Source of the DNA: Chiridota heheva | Taxonomy: Eukaryota > Echinodermata > Holothuroidea > Apodida > Chiridotidae | Assembly (NCBI GenBank): GCA_020152595.1 | Contig: JAIGNY010002171.1 | Coordinates: forward strand, 4,018,501-4,082,500 | Direction of reading: 5' to 3' | Length of the DNA: 64,000 nucleotides | Part shown: piece by piece, positions 46,614-57,682 of the stretch | Numbering within the stretch: the stretch's first letter is position 1 | Layout: the number at the start of each line of letters is the position of its first letter | Translations under genes and position numbers: made by a program | The notes under the pieces: generated by a model | Databases searched by the model: none | What the model was told of the DNA's origin: nothing | Seen by the model: the letters and a program-made list of their open reading frames with translations, nothing else

Positions 46614-48441
46614 AGAGTCCGTCACACTAAAACAATGTTTTTTTAGGATTTCTCAAAACTGTCAGTAATTTTACCAGTTTATTCTCCAAACCTTTGAATC
46701 TAAAGGATATATACATAATATTATGATTTTCATCATTTGTTTTCAATCCTTATACCTTTTAAAACACCTTTTAGCTGTAAGAGTCCATCACAATTCACAT
46801 GTGATGGACTCTTAATGTGTTAATTCAGGTTTATTTACTATCAAAATTTATCCTTGTTTTAAATGTCACACCTCTTTATCACTTGTAGTTAGTTCCAGGT
46901 AAGAGGGGCTATATCAATTACCTATTAACGCAACCTTGAAGTACAATAACATAAAGAGTGACTAAAGATGTGTTGTCCAACAGTAGGAAGTACAGCAGAT
47001 AAAATCAAAGGAAAGAAATGCTGGATCAAGGTCATTACATTTTGTTACAACAATAGGATGATTGAAGCAGTTGAAAGGGGTGAATGATGAGATACAGACT
47101 TGCATCACTTTTTGTTGTGAGTTATATGAGTGCATGGATATGTTTTTATTTTGATTACAAACTGTATTGCTACTGTACATGAAGTGCTAATTTGATATAT
47201 CAATAAAAATGCCTCTGGCTGCAGCAGAGCGAAAAAGGTGTAGCCGTCAAAGACAAATAGAATGTGGACTGTATGAGGCAATAAAGGAAAAAGATAGGAA
47301 GAGGAAGCAGGCTCAGAGGCAAAATGTATGATAAGGATAAAATTGAACTAGACATTATTGTTAGAAAGTTAGCTCAGCCTCAAAGAGATCGTCGAGAGAG
47401 ATATGTATTTGGTGAACCAGTAACATCCGCCAACTAGATAGGCCCATCGATATATGTTTTTGGCAAAGACTTTAAAATTCTTACCCTCTGCTTTACTTAA
47501 ACTTTAATTGTTTGTAGGAACAGTATTGTTATTAATTTGTTATATTGATATTAGATGCATCTTTGGCAAGTGAGTTTTAGCTCTCATCTCTAATGATTAG
47601 GAGATAACATTTTCAACAGATTACATTAAGATTTGTTTATTATTTTAGTTATAGTGATACATGTAATACTGTAAAATTCTTAGTATGTTTAATGATATTA
47701 TAATATAAAAAATAATGGATCCCCACCCACCCTATTTGTTTTTAACTGACAGTATTGAACTTAACCTATTCCTGTTGATATTTTGTAACTATTTTCTTAG
47801 TATTTTCTAAATAATATTCAACTAATAAAAAATCTCGCTTTTAAATAGTACTTGATATTTCTGTGATATTAACAATGATGATATTAATCAAACATAAGAT
47901 CCTGTTTTAATTTCATAATCTTAACTAAATAGACTCATTAAGCATCTGCTTACTTAATTTTAACACTATTTTAGTATTTCTTATACTTTATAATGTATGA
48001 GAAATCCTAAAGAAAATGCACTTACTGTATGCTTTCAAGGTAAGAGTCGGTCACTAAGAGTCCGTCACACTGACTTATCTTATATTAGTATCAATATTTT
48101 TTAGAAAAAGATAATAGTAAATGCCTTTGCATTTCTATGATCCCAATAGGTCTGAGTTTAGTTTAAAAATTAGTTTTTGTACTTTTGCTGAAAAAGCTCA
48201 TGAAAATTCAAAAAAATGTGTTATGCTGAATTTTTGTTCTTTTTTTTTTAAAGTCTGTCACATGTCACTTTGAATATAAATATTTCATATTCATAGACCT
48301 TACTTTTCCTTCCAATGCTGTTTCCTGACAAATTTTGTTACCCAAATTTGTTTCAGAAAATTATTATTGGATTTAAATGGCACTCTTCAAATTTAAAGCA
48401 GTTTGAAATGAGCTTTTTTCCTTCAATTAAGAGTCCGTCAC
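46614..48441. other. Region with recurring AAGAGTCCGTCACA motif
   Basis: The motif, or a close variant, occurs at 46614, 46778, 48041, 48055, 48252 and 48428 on the plus strand and inverted at 46800. The 46778 and 46800 copies form a perfect 15-bp hairpin stem with a 7-nt loop. A small basic open frame lies inside. The spacing is irregular, so this is not a simple tandem array; terminal or subterminal repeats of a decayed transposon are the likeliest explanation. The rest (47.45-48.0 kb) is AT-rich with no feature. Confidence 0.5.
47209..47437 (+). pseudogene. Short basic frame, possible transposon protein start
   Basis: Two overlapping frames: 47209-47331 (MPLAAAERKRCSRQRQIE, then YEAIKEKDRKRKQAQ) and 47324-47437 (YDKDKIELDIIVRKLAQPQR, ending SAN). 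The 'AAERKR...YE.IKEKDR.RK' pattern recalls the basic N-terminus of lineage-specific proteins often linked to transposons. The second frame may continue the first after a frameshift. A host gene is unlikely at this length, and I would not assign a function. Confidence 0.3.
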
Positions 48442-48454
48442 GGAGGAATGTACC

Positions 48455-49340
48455 ACATGGCTTTCCACCATACAGTGTCTCACATGGCATATTCCACCAT
48501 ATGTCCCACATGGCATTCCACCATGTCCCACATGGCATCCCATGCTATGACCCACATGGATCCCATCCTACATGTATGTCCTACATTAATCCAACCATAT
48601 GTATTACATGACATCCCTCCCTTTGTCCCACATGGCATACCTCCCTGTGTCCTGCATCAGTGGCTTCCCACCTGATGTCCCACATAGCATCCCACCATAT
48701 GTTCCACATGGTATCCCTTCTAATGTCCTAATGACATCCTACTTTATGTCCCACATGGCATCACATCCCATGTTTCCGTGGCCTCCCACCCTATGTCCCA
48801 CATAGCCTCCTACCTATGTCACACATGGCATCCTACCTTATGTCACACATGGCATCCTACCTTATGTCACACATGGCAATACAACCTATGTCACACTCTG
48901 TAGTACTCGTGGCATCCCACCATGTCCCACATGGCATTTTACCCTGTTTCACATGGCATCCCACCCCATGTCCCACATGGCATCCCACCCCATGTCCCAC
49001 ATGACATCCTATAGGCTCCCTAAGGAGTTTCATCCTAGCTATCAGTCCCTGATTGAGCATACTATGTATGAAAGTGTCAGTTCATATAATGACTTATATG
49101 CAAATGACTTGTTGAAATGGGATGGGACACCATGTCCCACATGACATCCCATGTGCCACATGACATTCCATCCCATGGTAATCCACATTATGTCCTACAT
49201 GGCATTCCACCACATATCCTACGTGGCATTCCACCTGTTTCACATGGCATCCCACCCCATGTCCCACATGGTAGCCCACCCCATGTCCCACATGGCATCC
49301 CACATGGCATCCCATATTATGTCTCACATGACGTCCCATA
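48455..49340. repeat. CCCACATGGCATCC minisatellite, second large array
   Basis: About 35 degenerate units of the CCACATGGCATCCCACC type, interrupted by non-repeat blocks. A block of about 105 bp (starting near TCCTAGCTATCA and including CTGATTGAGCATACTATGTA and ATATGCAAATGA) appears at about 49012 and again near 49338, with a weaker copy near 49590-49690. This gives a higher-order period of about 326 bp. Open frames through it are artefacts. It begins immediately after the motif AAGAGTCCGTCAC. Confidence 0.9.
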
Positions 49341-50486
49341 AGCTCCATAAGAAGTCTTATCCTAGCTATCACAGTTCCTGATTGAGCATACTATGTATTA
49401 AAGTGTCAGTTCATATAACTTATATGCAAATGAATTGTTGAATAAAAAAAAAAGTTGGAGTCAAATAATTATGCCTGATATAGCCCCTGGTGTATACAAC
49501 ATGGTAAATATTATATCCTATGTCCCTCATGGCCCCTATCCATGTCCCACATGGCATCCCTCCCTATGTTTATATGCAATCACATCCTGTCACACTCCCT
49601 GACTAAGCATACTAAGTAAAAAAAGTCAGGTCAGGTCATATACTGTAGCAACTTTATGCAAATGAGCACAATAATAAAGGTGGAGTTTAAAAAATCATGC
49701 CTGATATAACTGTTGGTGCCCAAATATTTTAAAGAATTTCAAGGATTTTAAATCTCAAGTGCTACAAGAGAGACTTGAGGATCTCTGAAGAATATTGGAA
49801 AATTATATCATTTTACAGTTATCTTCTAAGAAAATATCCAATGTTTTGTAGACTTTTTAAGGAACTATAGTCTTTATTCGTGTCATAAGTATCTCTGAAA
49901 AACTTCAACATTTTATAAGGAAATTCTAACATTCCATAGGATTTTTGAAGAAACTTTAACTTTTTTGAGAACTCTGAGGAAACTTTAACATTTTCTGAGG
50001 AATTTTCAAAAAACTTTAACCACTCTGAGGAAATCTTAGGACAAATCTGTGGACGGCTGGACGGACATAATCGCCATTACATAGGTTCGCATAAATGCTT
50101 TGCATGCGAACCAAAAATGACCACACTACAGTCACAAACTGATGGACAATATGCTTTTTTGACGTACATGACAGTCAAAAAAATGATGGGCAATACATAG
50201 AAATTGACACACATATTGACCCACCTCTAAGAAAGTAAAAAATACAAACCGAAAAGTCCGCATTTATTGTACAATCATTCGCACTTGTTTACTATGACCC
50301 GTTGCACGAAAAAAAAGCTGCCAAGTGCATGTGCGTAAACAAATCCATACAGTATTGTTCTGTCTCAGTTGACTATCGAGTCGGGCCAAAATACGTCTGT
50401 TTTTATAACTGGGAAAAATGATAAGTCGGAAATGCATCTCTTGTCGGATTTGCGTCCGTCTTAACAATCCCTATTTTTTATTAAAT

Positions 50487-50652
50487 GGCTTCATTCTGAG
50501 GTATGATTATATACTTAAAATACCAGACTTCACCAAAGGCTTAAGCGGGACCCTGGACTCAATGCCAAAAAGGTGCAGCAATTCGTGCATGCACTAATAT
50601 GCCCCTCCATAAATCTAGCACCATGCCCCTTTTTAAATCAAGCTAGGGGTAT
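50487..50652 (+). repeat. Dispersed repeat A, copy 5 (partial)
   Basis: A 3' fragment: GGCTTCATTCTGAGGTATGA, CTTAAGCGGGACCCTGGACT and ending AATCAAGCTAGGGGTATA. Same orientation as the other four copies. Confidence 0.75.
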
Positions 50653-51768
50653 AATTTCTGAATAAACAGTAGGTATAATACACATTTTGAATAAATCTGG
50701 TTGTCCAATGGGTTGATATGTTGAAAAATATGTCTGCCAATAGATGATTTTTGGGGTTGTTTAGCTAGGGCACGAGTGCGACAAGTGATTTGTTGATCTC
50801 TATAATGGCAACATTTATGATTTAAACTAGCTTTTGTAATTTCACCAATTCCTCCTTGTTTGTTATTGAAATGACTGCATTCTTTATTATTCAGCTATGT
50901 TCTGACAGCTAACACAAATGTTGTTGAATTCAATTGAATTGAAAAGTTTAAGTGTTACTGTTACAGTACATAGATTAGACAAATAAGCTTCCAGTATGTT
51001 GTATCACCTGTATTCCTAGACCTTGAATATATATTAATTGATAAGATTAAAACTACAGTAGAATAAAGTGACTTGACATCCAATTATATTTAAACTAAGT
51101 ACAGTAGGAACTTTACATTGAATATAAAAGTACAGTATGGCAGTACAACAAAACCATTTTTTTCATTCATGAACATCATTTTCCTTTGATTTCTTATTAT
51201 CCAATCCTATCATTTATTTTCTTGTTTTCTGTATTCCAAATCTTTTCCCTCTATTTAAATTTTACTGGTCATAGTCCCCACTCAACAGTATGATGAACAT
51301 TGACAATGGTAATGGAATCTATGTTCTCCACCTTTGTCATATCATATGCAGGATAGTACAGAATATCTACGAAATCATGTACATCAGCAATCAGTTCTGC
51401 ATACAGTATATGGTCATGCATGCATTCACTATACAGTGTCTTGTTAATTGAAAATATTATTGTAGTTGTCTGTGTGAAGGCTACAAATTAATTGACTTTT
51501 GGGTTACAAGGTTTTCTTTTCCTGCTGCTGCGAAATGTTACCCTTGTGATAAACCATTTCACAACAGGGAGACTTCTAATACAGTATTTATTGAAAGTCT
51601 GTACACAGGAAATTCAAACAGAGGATACCAAAACAAGTCAACTTTAATCAATACTTTATCTTAAAAACATTTTAAAACTTGGATGTGCTGCTCATTCAGC
51701 AGTCAGTCTTAAGAGTATTAATTTAATGGGGGTATGTTTCTAAAATGAAATCAACAAAACATACTTAC

Positions 51769-51936
51769 CACCGCACAATATACACAACTACAGCTCAGCA
51801 TCTGATGCATATTACTCAGTTCAAATTCTCCTAAACAAAGTTTGCAAGTTATCCGAGGCTCTAAAGCCAAGACACCACTAATTGTGGATATTTTCTGCAT
51901 AGTTGTATCGCTAGATATCTGTGCTGCATCCATCAT
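51769..51936 (-). CDS. RNF144: RNF144-type RBR E3 ligase, coding exon 1
   Basis: The start is the first of two ATGs (51936). It encodes residues 1-56 and ends at a GTAAGT donor in phase 0. After a variable N-terminus comes LALEPRITCKLCLGEFELSN, then C49-S-C51-V-Y-C54. C31 and C34 (CKLC), C49, C51 and C54 are the first zinc ligands of RING1; exon 2 supplies C57, C76 and C81. The LALxPxxxCKLCLGE signature and cysteine spacing match RNF144A/B, E3 ligases that transfer ubiquitin through a RING2 cysteine and sit on membranes. An upstream in-frame GTG codon at 51951 is not needed. The 5' UTR limit is unknown. Confidence 0.92.
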
Positions 51937-52428
51937 GACATAACTTCTCACCTTAAGAGCGATTTGTTTTCGAAATAAGCACAGAAGAATTTGCCAGATG
52001 TGTTACTTCTTTCACAGATGAAGCATTTCTTTTATTTTTACCTCAGAACTGAAAAGAAAGAAAAGAAAAAACAGCATAAAGATGTGTATTCAAACCCACG
52101 TGAGAAAAGGTAGCTCAATGGGGCATACAGTTACATGGATTGACAAATTAATCAAATATCAACTTGCTCGCCAGACATAACTATCTGAAATGTGGTTGTA
52201 CATTAAAAGTAAATAAGGTTGACAGTGGAATTTATTTGTATACATGCAATGCAAATTTTGCTGAAAACCAAATTGTCCATCCTAGCAGGTCAAGTAAATG
52301 TCATGGTTGCCTGGATAATATTTTAGGTTGTCCCAGACAGCTGGACGCATGATTTGTCAAATGCTATTGCTGGTATAGTAGCTTCATAACCCTTGTCGGG
52401 CAGTGACCAGAACAGGACCTGCTCCTCT

Positions 52429-52686
52429 TCATTCATTTTTGGTTTCAAGGATGACAAAGTTAACATAAAGTATTACATCAATAAAGTCCTCAACTGGAGA
52501 AACAAGCACCGTGAAAAGTTGAGGACCAAGAAGTGTCCCTTGGGGGACACCACAAGTGTTCTGTTGATTCTGTGTTATTAACAACAAACTTCCAGCTGTG
52601 TCCAATTCAATATGAATTAAATCCAGATAATGCTGTTCCATCGATAGCAAACTTATTTTGGTTCCACACACATTTTTATTTTGCAA
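52429..52686 (-). pseudogene. Reverse-transcriptase fragment of a LINE
   Basis: A minus-strand frame contains CGVPQGTLLGPQLFTVLVSP, the conserved RT palm motif that precedes the catalytic box. It is followed, after FIDVI, by LYVNFVIL where an active enzyme would have YADD or YVDD, so both catalytic aspartates are lost. The rest of the enzyme is not recognisable on either side. A short, old relic, unrelated in detail to the LINE at 32-35 kb. Confidence 0.55.
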
Positions 52687-53180
52687 CGGCCCTTTCCTTT
52701 ATACCTAAAATAAGAAAACTTTGTGGTGTGAAGCTGATGAAGGTACATTAAATTGTACTAGGATCCAGAGATTGGTGTGATGTGGAAGGAGATGTTTGCC
52801 ATGGTGACTTTGTTGACAGTTTTGGCATCTGTACTTCACAAATAATTCAAAACAAACTGTTGCAACTTTTACTTCAGGATACAGCAGTTGGTCAATTCCA
52901 TAAAAAAAATGTCAGCAAACTGGTTGCAAAGTTTGAGATCATCACATCAAGGCAATACTTTTAAAGTTTTATTACTGTGGTAGATGTGATTCCTAAAAAT
53001 TTAGTGCACCAAATTTTTCAGCATCATAATAAACTGCAACAAACATAAAATTCACCCACTAAGTCCTGCTTCAATAACCTCTTGTACAAAAATTATTATG
53101 TCACATGGTTATGGAAATATAATTTGCTTGAGAACAATATCATCTTTTATTCATTTATTACTGACCAAATAATAGAGTAT

Positions 53181-54065
53181 TAGTGTTTGCACCAGGTCCA
53201 AAAATCAGACCAGGTACCCGACCTGCATTATCGGTCGGGTGTCGGGTATCCAGGTATCCGACATGCCGACAAGGCCTTTTCAATATTTTTCGCGGAAGTA
53301 GTATGTGTTAAAATCTAACAATGTACCTTGTAAAATCTTATGACATTTCTTGTTTTTTCAATCGTATCTTTGTTTTTGTGAATTAAGAAATCGAATACAA
53401 ATATTTCTAGTCTCTTTTGACCCGTCTTCATAAAATACTGTACAATAATAATATACTTAATTTCTCAAAATTTTACGGAACGGGTGTTTTTTGGAATAAT
53501 AAGCGATTTCACGGTTCTGTTATTATGTGCACGCTCAGTAGCCGTAACAATTTCATTTGAACACAACCTGTGATTGGTTTATAATAGGTGTTTCACTTTT
53601 TTTCAGCAAATAGCAGACACAATTTCAAAATAGTTTGGTAATGTACAACCACAATATATTTTTTCTGCAGCATTCTACACACACTGCTTGTTGCGTGCTG
53701 GTTTGTATATCTTTTTTCTACAGCAAAGTTTAGAGAGTTTAAGTTTTGTGCTACTAGTACATGTAGTACTACTAGCATACCTACGTTACTACTTACTAGC
53801 CACATCGCTCGTTCAACATCATTTCTGCGATCTGTTACAATATTTTATGATTGTTTTATTGCATTGCGTTGGAATAGAAAGAAAACAAACACTTTTATAG
53901 TTCTTGTGAGTTAAGATTTATTCTATTAACATACAATTGTGAAACAGAAACAGTTTGCAATTGGTAATATTATGAAAATCCATACCCGGGTTGTATTTTC
54001 GGAACCGGGTAGCAACTCAATCGGTTGGGTACCCGGATATTTGGGTACCCGTGTACTAAATACTA
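53181..54065. mobile_element. hAT-like non-autonomous element, 885 bp
   Basis: The left end TAGTGTTTGCACC is followed by CAGGTACCCGACCTGC and TCGGTCGGGTGTCGGGTATC. The right end carries ATACCCGGG, GGTTGGGTACCCGGATATTT and GGGTACCCGTGTACTAAATACTA. The inverted GGGTACCC/GGTACCCG blocks and the TAGT-TTT start resemble hAT-type MITEs. TAGAGTAT (53173-53180) and TAGAGTCT (54066-54073) flank it, an 8-bp target duplication with one mismatch. No transposase frame. Confidence 0.6.
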
Positions 54066-54994
54066 TAGAGTCTAATAAAATCCTATTATTTCCTAGTACA
54101 GGAAAAATGTGAAAAATGTGATTCTTGTATTAATATATCACATGACATTAACCTTTAGCTGCAAACTTCTTCAAAAAAGGTAGCTTAAATCTGTTCACCT
54201 CTAAGTTGTTGATGTAGCTTTAATTTTAGGAAATAGCCCCATTGTTGATCCATCTCAGTGGCAGTGTTTCTAAGAAAGTAAATACCTTATAGCCTAAAAA
54301 TCTCCTTTGTTGTACTTATCACTGTCTTTAATGTCAGAGCTTAACATAATTATCTGTGGCTCCCTGATAAACCAAAACTTAGAATAGGGAAGGTTCAAGC
54401 TCTCTATCTTTCTTTTATTTTCTTTATTAATTGTAACCACACATTATTTTTACATGAAGTGTTTGTTATAAAGACCCTGCCACCTTTTCAGTTCCCATCC
54501 TCTTATTTTAGGATTATCTGCAAAACCTTGATTTTGTTTACAATTTCCATGGAATCATCTTTTGAGTTCTTTTATCAAACAGTGGTTCACTGTGGGACAA
54601 CTTGGTGCCATCTCTCAATTGACAAAGTGGTTTAGTTAAATATCTTAAAAGTCAGTCACCTTATTTCATTTACTCTATTTTTAAGACTTGTTGCCAACCC
54701 AAATAGACAGAGGGTATTCATTGGTTAAAAGGTAAATGTGCTTTAGTTCTGTGATTGGCCAAAAGTAGTTGTGTTTGGTGATGGGTGAATGGGTTAGTTT
54801 TTATTGGTTTAAATTTTATTGTAGGTGGGGTCAGGATGTAGAAATATCCACCTACAAAATGAGAATCTTAACTTACAGAGTTCAGTGGGAGTTTAGACAT
54901 TGTCTTAGTCAGTTTGAAATTAGACATCATCGTAAACAGTTAGACTTGGTTTTTAGACATCATTATCAGTTGCTTTTTTTTTTCTTTTTTTTTA

Positions 54995-55085
54995 TATATA
55001 TCAATACATCATCATCATCACCATCATCACCATCATCATCATCATCATTATCATCATCATCTTCATTATCATCATCATCAATACC
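54995..55085. repeat. (ATC)n-type microsatellite
   Basis: An imperfect CATCAT array with ACC, TTC and TTA interruptions, preceded by a T-rich tract (54973-54990). Confidence 0.9.
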
Positions 55086-55559
55086 AACAAAACCTAGTTC
55101 ATAATCATGACACCAAATCTGCTAATGTTGCTTATGTTAAGCAGCAATCTATGCCCCATACCAAAAATTGCAAAAGCAGTCAAAACGATGCAAACCCCAC
55201 AAAAAAGGAAATAGTAAAGAAACAACATTAAATCATCAAAAGCCACAATCTACTTGTAAATGGTCCAGTGGTCATGAACATCATGATCGCAAGATGTAAC
55301 CTGCAGCAAATCAGAGGCCCCAGCAATAGGACATGTCCCCCATGTCCAAAATGTCAAAAAATTATATTGTCCAAAATGACTATTTTTGACCTTTTTAATG
55401 CAGTGGGGAGGGGGTAGTCCTGTATCATTGTAAAAGTATATGCTGCTATATTAGATCGTACGATATATTGATTGAGGTGCAAATTTGGTACTTGAAAAAC
55501 CTGTGTATTGCACAAATTTTGAAGGCATCTAAAACTAAAAATGCAAGGTTTCACTGGGC

Positions 55560-57090
55560 AAAGGACCCCATTGATCCCATGCCAAATAGGTTTGTGCCCC
55601 CATCAATATCAAACTAATGAAGGTGCCACAGCAACAAATGTAGTAAACACAGACATTATCAATGCATATCATGTGGAAATGCACTTCACAATAGAAACAG
55701 ACCACAAACCTCTAGTTCCACTCCTAAGTACCACAGAGCTTTCTAAGATGCCTCCTGGCATTCAACAGTTTCGTCTTAGAATGATGTGATTTAATCCAAC
55801 AGTTTAGCAAATGCCGGGAAAGCATCAGATAATAGCCGACACACTCTCTCGCGCTCCAGTCAGCATGCTAGAAGAAGTTGACATATCGCTAATAGCGAAA
55901 GTAGAAACATACGCAAGTAATGTCTTGAATGCACTCTCAGTAACCTCCAAATGTTTAGCAGACATCAATCAGGCCCACAAAGCTGATGAAGAATGCATGC
56001 AAGTAAGAGATTACTGCATGAATGGGTGGCGAGCATATATGCCACTTCTCCAACAATTTTAGGAAAATCAGTGGCACCTTGCTATTGTAGATGATCTCAG
56101 AGAGAGAATAGTTATCCCAAGATCCATACATTTGGACATGCACAACCACATACACCAAGGCCATTTAGGCATAACAAAATATCGTGCAAGAGCACGAACT
56201 GCAGTGTGGTGGCCAATGGCCAGGCTTATTATCAAGCATTGAAGAAATGCACAAAAAAACCATCCAGAAACTATGGAACCCATTGCGCCCTCGTCCTCCC
56301 ACATAAGCCTTGGGAGAGATTAGGTATGGACCTCTTTTAAGGGTAAGAACTTTCTCATAGTAGTTGACTTCTACTCCAGACGGGTGGAGACTAAGCAACT
56401 AGGAGATCTAGCATCTAAAGCTGTCATAACAACACTGCAGGAACTCTTCTCAGCTCATGGAATTCTGGATGTTGTAGTGTCAGATAATGGACTGCAGTTC
56501 AGTGCAGAGACTTTCCGTAAGTTTGCAGCATAGTTCGGATTTGTCCACGTTCACGTCTACATCCGCCTTCCAACAGAGAGGCAGAGAGAGCAGTTTGCAC
56601 GGTAAAGGATCTTTTGAGAAAGAACTAACCTTGCACTCCTCACATATAGATCAACCCCTACAGAATGGTCGATCTCCAAGTGAACTTCTGATGGGCGAGC
56701 ATCTTCGGACACAACTGCCAGTTCTTCCAAGCAATCTTCAGCCGCACAATCATGATCTTCAGAAGATGCGCAGCAAAGAAGGAGTGTATCACTCAGATCA
56801 GTAGCACACATTTAATCAGCGACATTGAGCAAAAGACCTTCTTGTTCTGAAGCCAGGTGATTAAGTTTGGGGTTTGTGACCAAAAGCGTAATGGTCAGAT
56901 CATCAACCATACCCAGGAGCCAAGATCATATCTGGTCAAGACCCCGCAAGGTACCATACGTCGTAACGAGGAAGCACAACCTCCACCAATTCAACCATCG
57001 AGTACTAAGGAACCAACCCAGTCCCAGAGTTCTCCAGTAAAGACACGCAGTGGGAGAGTAGTTAAACTAAACCCAAAGTACAGTGTTCTT
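55560..57090 (+). mobile_element. Decayed Ty3/gypsy retrotransposon (3' pol part)
   Basis: Plus-strand fragments appear in the order of a gypsy pol: RNase H (IETDHKPLV, then ADTLSRAP), integrase zinc region (GHLGITKYRARA with VWWP), integrase core (VVDFYSRRVE and SDNGLQF) and the C-terminal SYLVKTPQGTIRRN block followed by a TRSGRVVKLNPKY tail. Many stops and frameshifts break it. No gag, protease or RT is seen upstream and no LTRs were recognised, so it is a 5'-truncated, inactive relic. It is described only; no repaired reading is given. Confidence 0.85.
56090..56560 (+). pseudogene. Gypsy integrase core, inactive
   Basis: The integrase joins element DNA to the genome through a D,D-35-E core. 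Here the first aspartate can be seen in VVDFYSRRVE and the second in VSDNGLQF, with QELFSAHGILD between them. The frame is interrupted by stops on both sides and shifts after the second aspartate, and the catalytic glutamate region is not in a clean frame. It is inactive. Confidence 0.7.
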
Positions 57091-57606
57091 CAAATTAATA
57101 TTGTTAGTTTTTCAGTTGAAATATATTTTCTTAACAAACAAAAACTTGAAGGCAGTAGGGAGAAAAATAAATTCATGGGATGTTTGAACAAAAAGTATGC
57201 TTCAACAAAAGCTATGAGCTGTTTTGTTTAAATCATAATGTGTGGGTCAATGGGAAATTCTAACCTATTCCAGCCGATTATCAAAGTTATGAGTGACATG
57301 GTCAATTTGAATTAGACCATTAGATTCACGCACAAGGTTAAAAGAATAAACCTTTGAAAATCCCATCTTGCACGTATCTCACTCATACTAAACAATTCTG
57401 AATTTCCTATTACGTGAGGATAAAACCAGTAATCCATATACCTTGAAAGAAATTGTGATTCCCCACGTGCACTAGCGCTGCAGACCTGGGCCTACAAATT
57501 ACGTTCTGCGCAAGTCAGTTCATTATTTTGCAATCTGGCAGCCCGTCACAAAAAAAGTTTTTCTCAATGAAACTTATTCAGTCATGCCCGTTTTTACCGT
57601 ACAAGA

Positions 57607-57682
57607 CCAACACACTGCTCTTACCCTAATGACTGGTCCCATGTCACACTGCTCTCACCCTAATGACTGGTCCCATGTCACA
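57607..57682. repeat. 38-bp tandem duplication
   Basis: CACTGCTCTTACCCTAATGA and CACTGCTCTCACCCTAATGA, each followed by CTGGTCCCATGTCACA, occur side by side. Confidence 0.85.

Larger units (their letters stand above)
16539..51768 (-). other. Intron 1 of the RNF144-type gene (35,230 bp)
   Basis: It runs from the GTAAGT donor after exon 1 to the GCAG acceptor before exon 2 (minus strand). It holds most of the mobile DNA in the window, listed separately. I see no supported feature in 16.7-18.6 kb, 20.9-22.2 kb, 35.83-36.7 kb, 37.43-38.3 kb, 38.6-39.9 kb, 40.85-41.45 kb, 41.53-42.35 kb, 43.1-44.25 kb, 46.3-46.6 kb and 49.7-50.45 kb, nor in 50.66-51.76 kb. These are mostly AT-rich. A GGCGGTATTGG / CAATACCGG motif near 43.53-43.57 kb may be a decayed transposon end. 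Confidence 0.8.

Noticed and set aside
51937..51951. Upstream GTG start for RBR exon 1
   Set aside because: Animal nuclear genes start at ATG, and two ATGs follow directly at 51936 and 51933.
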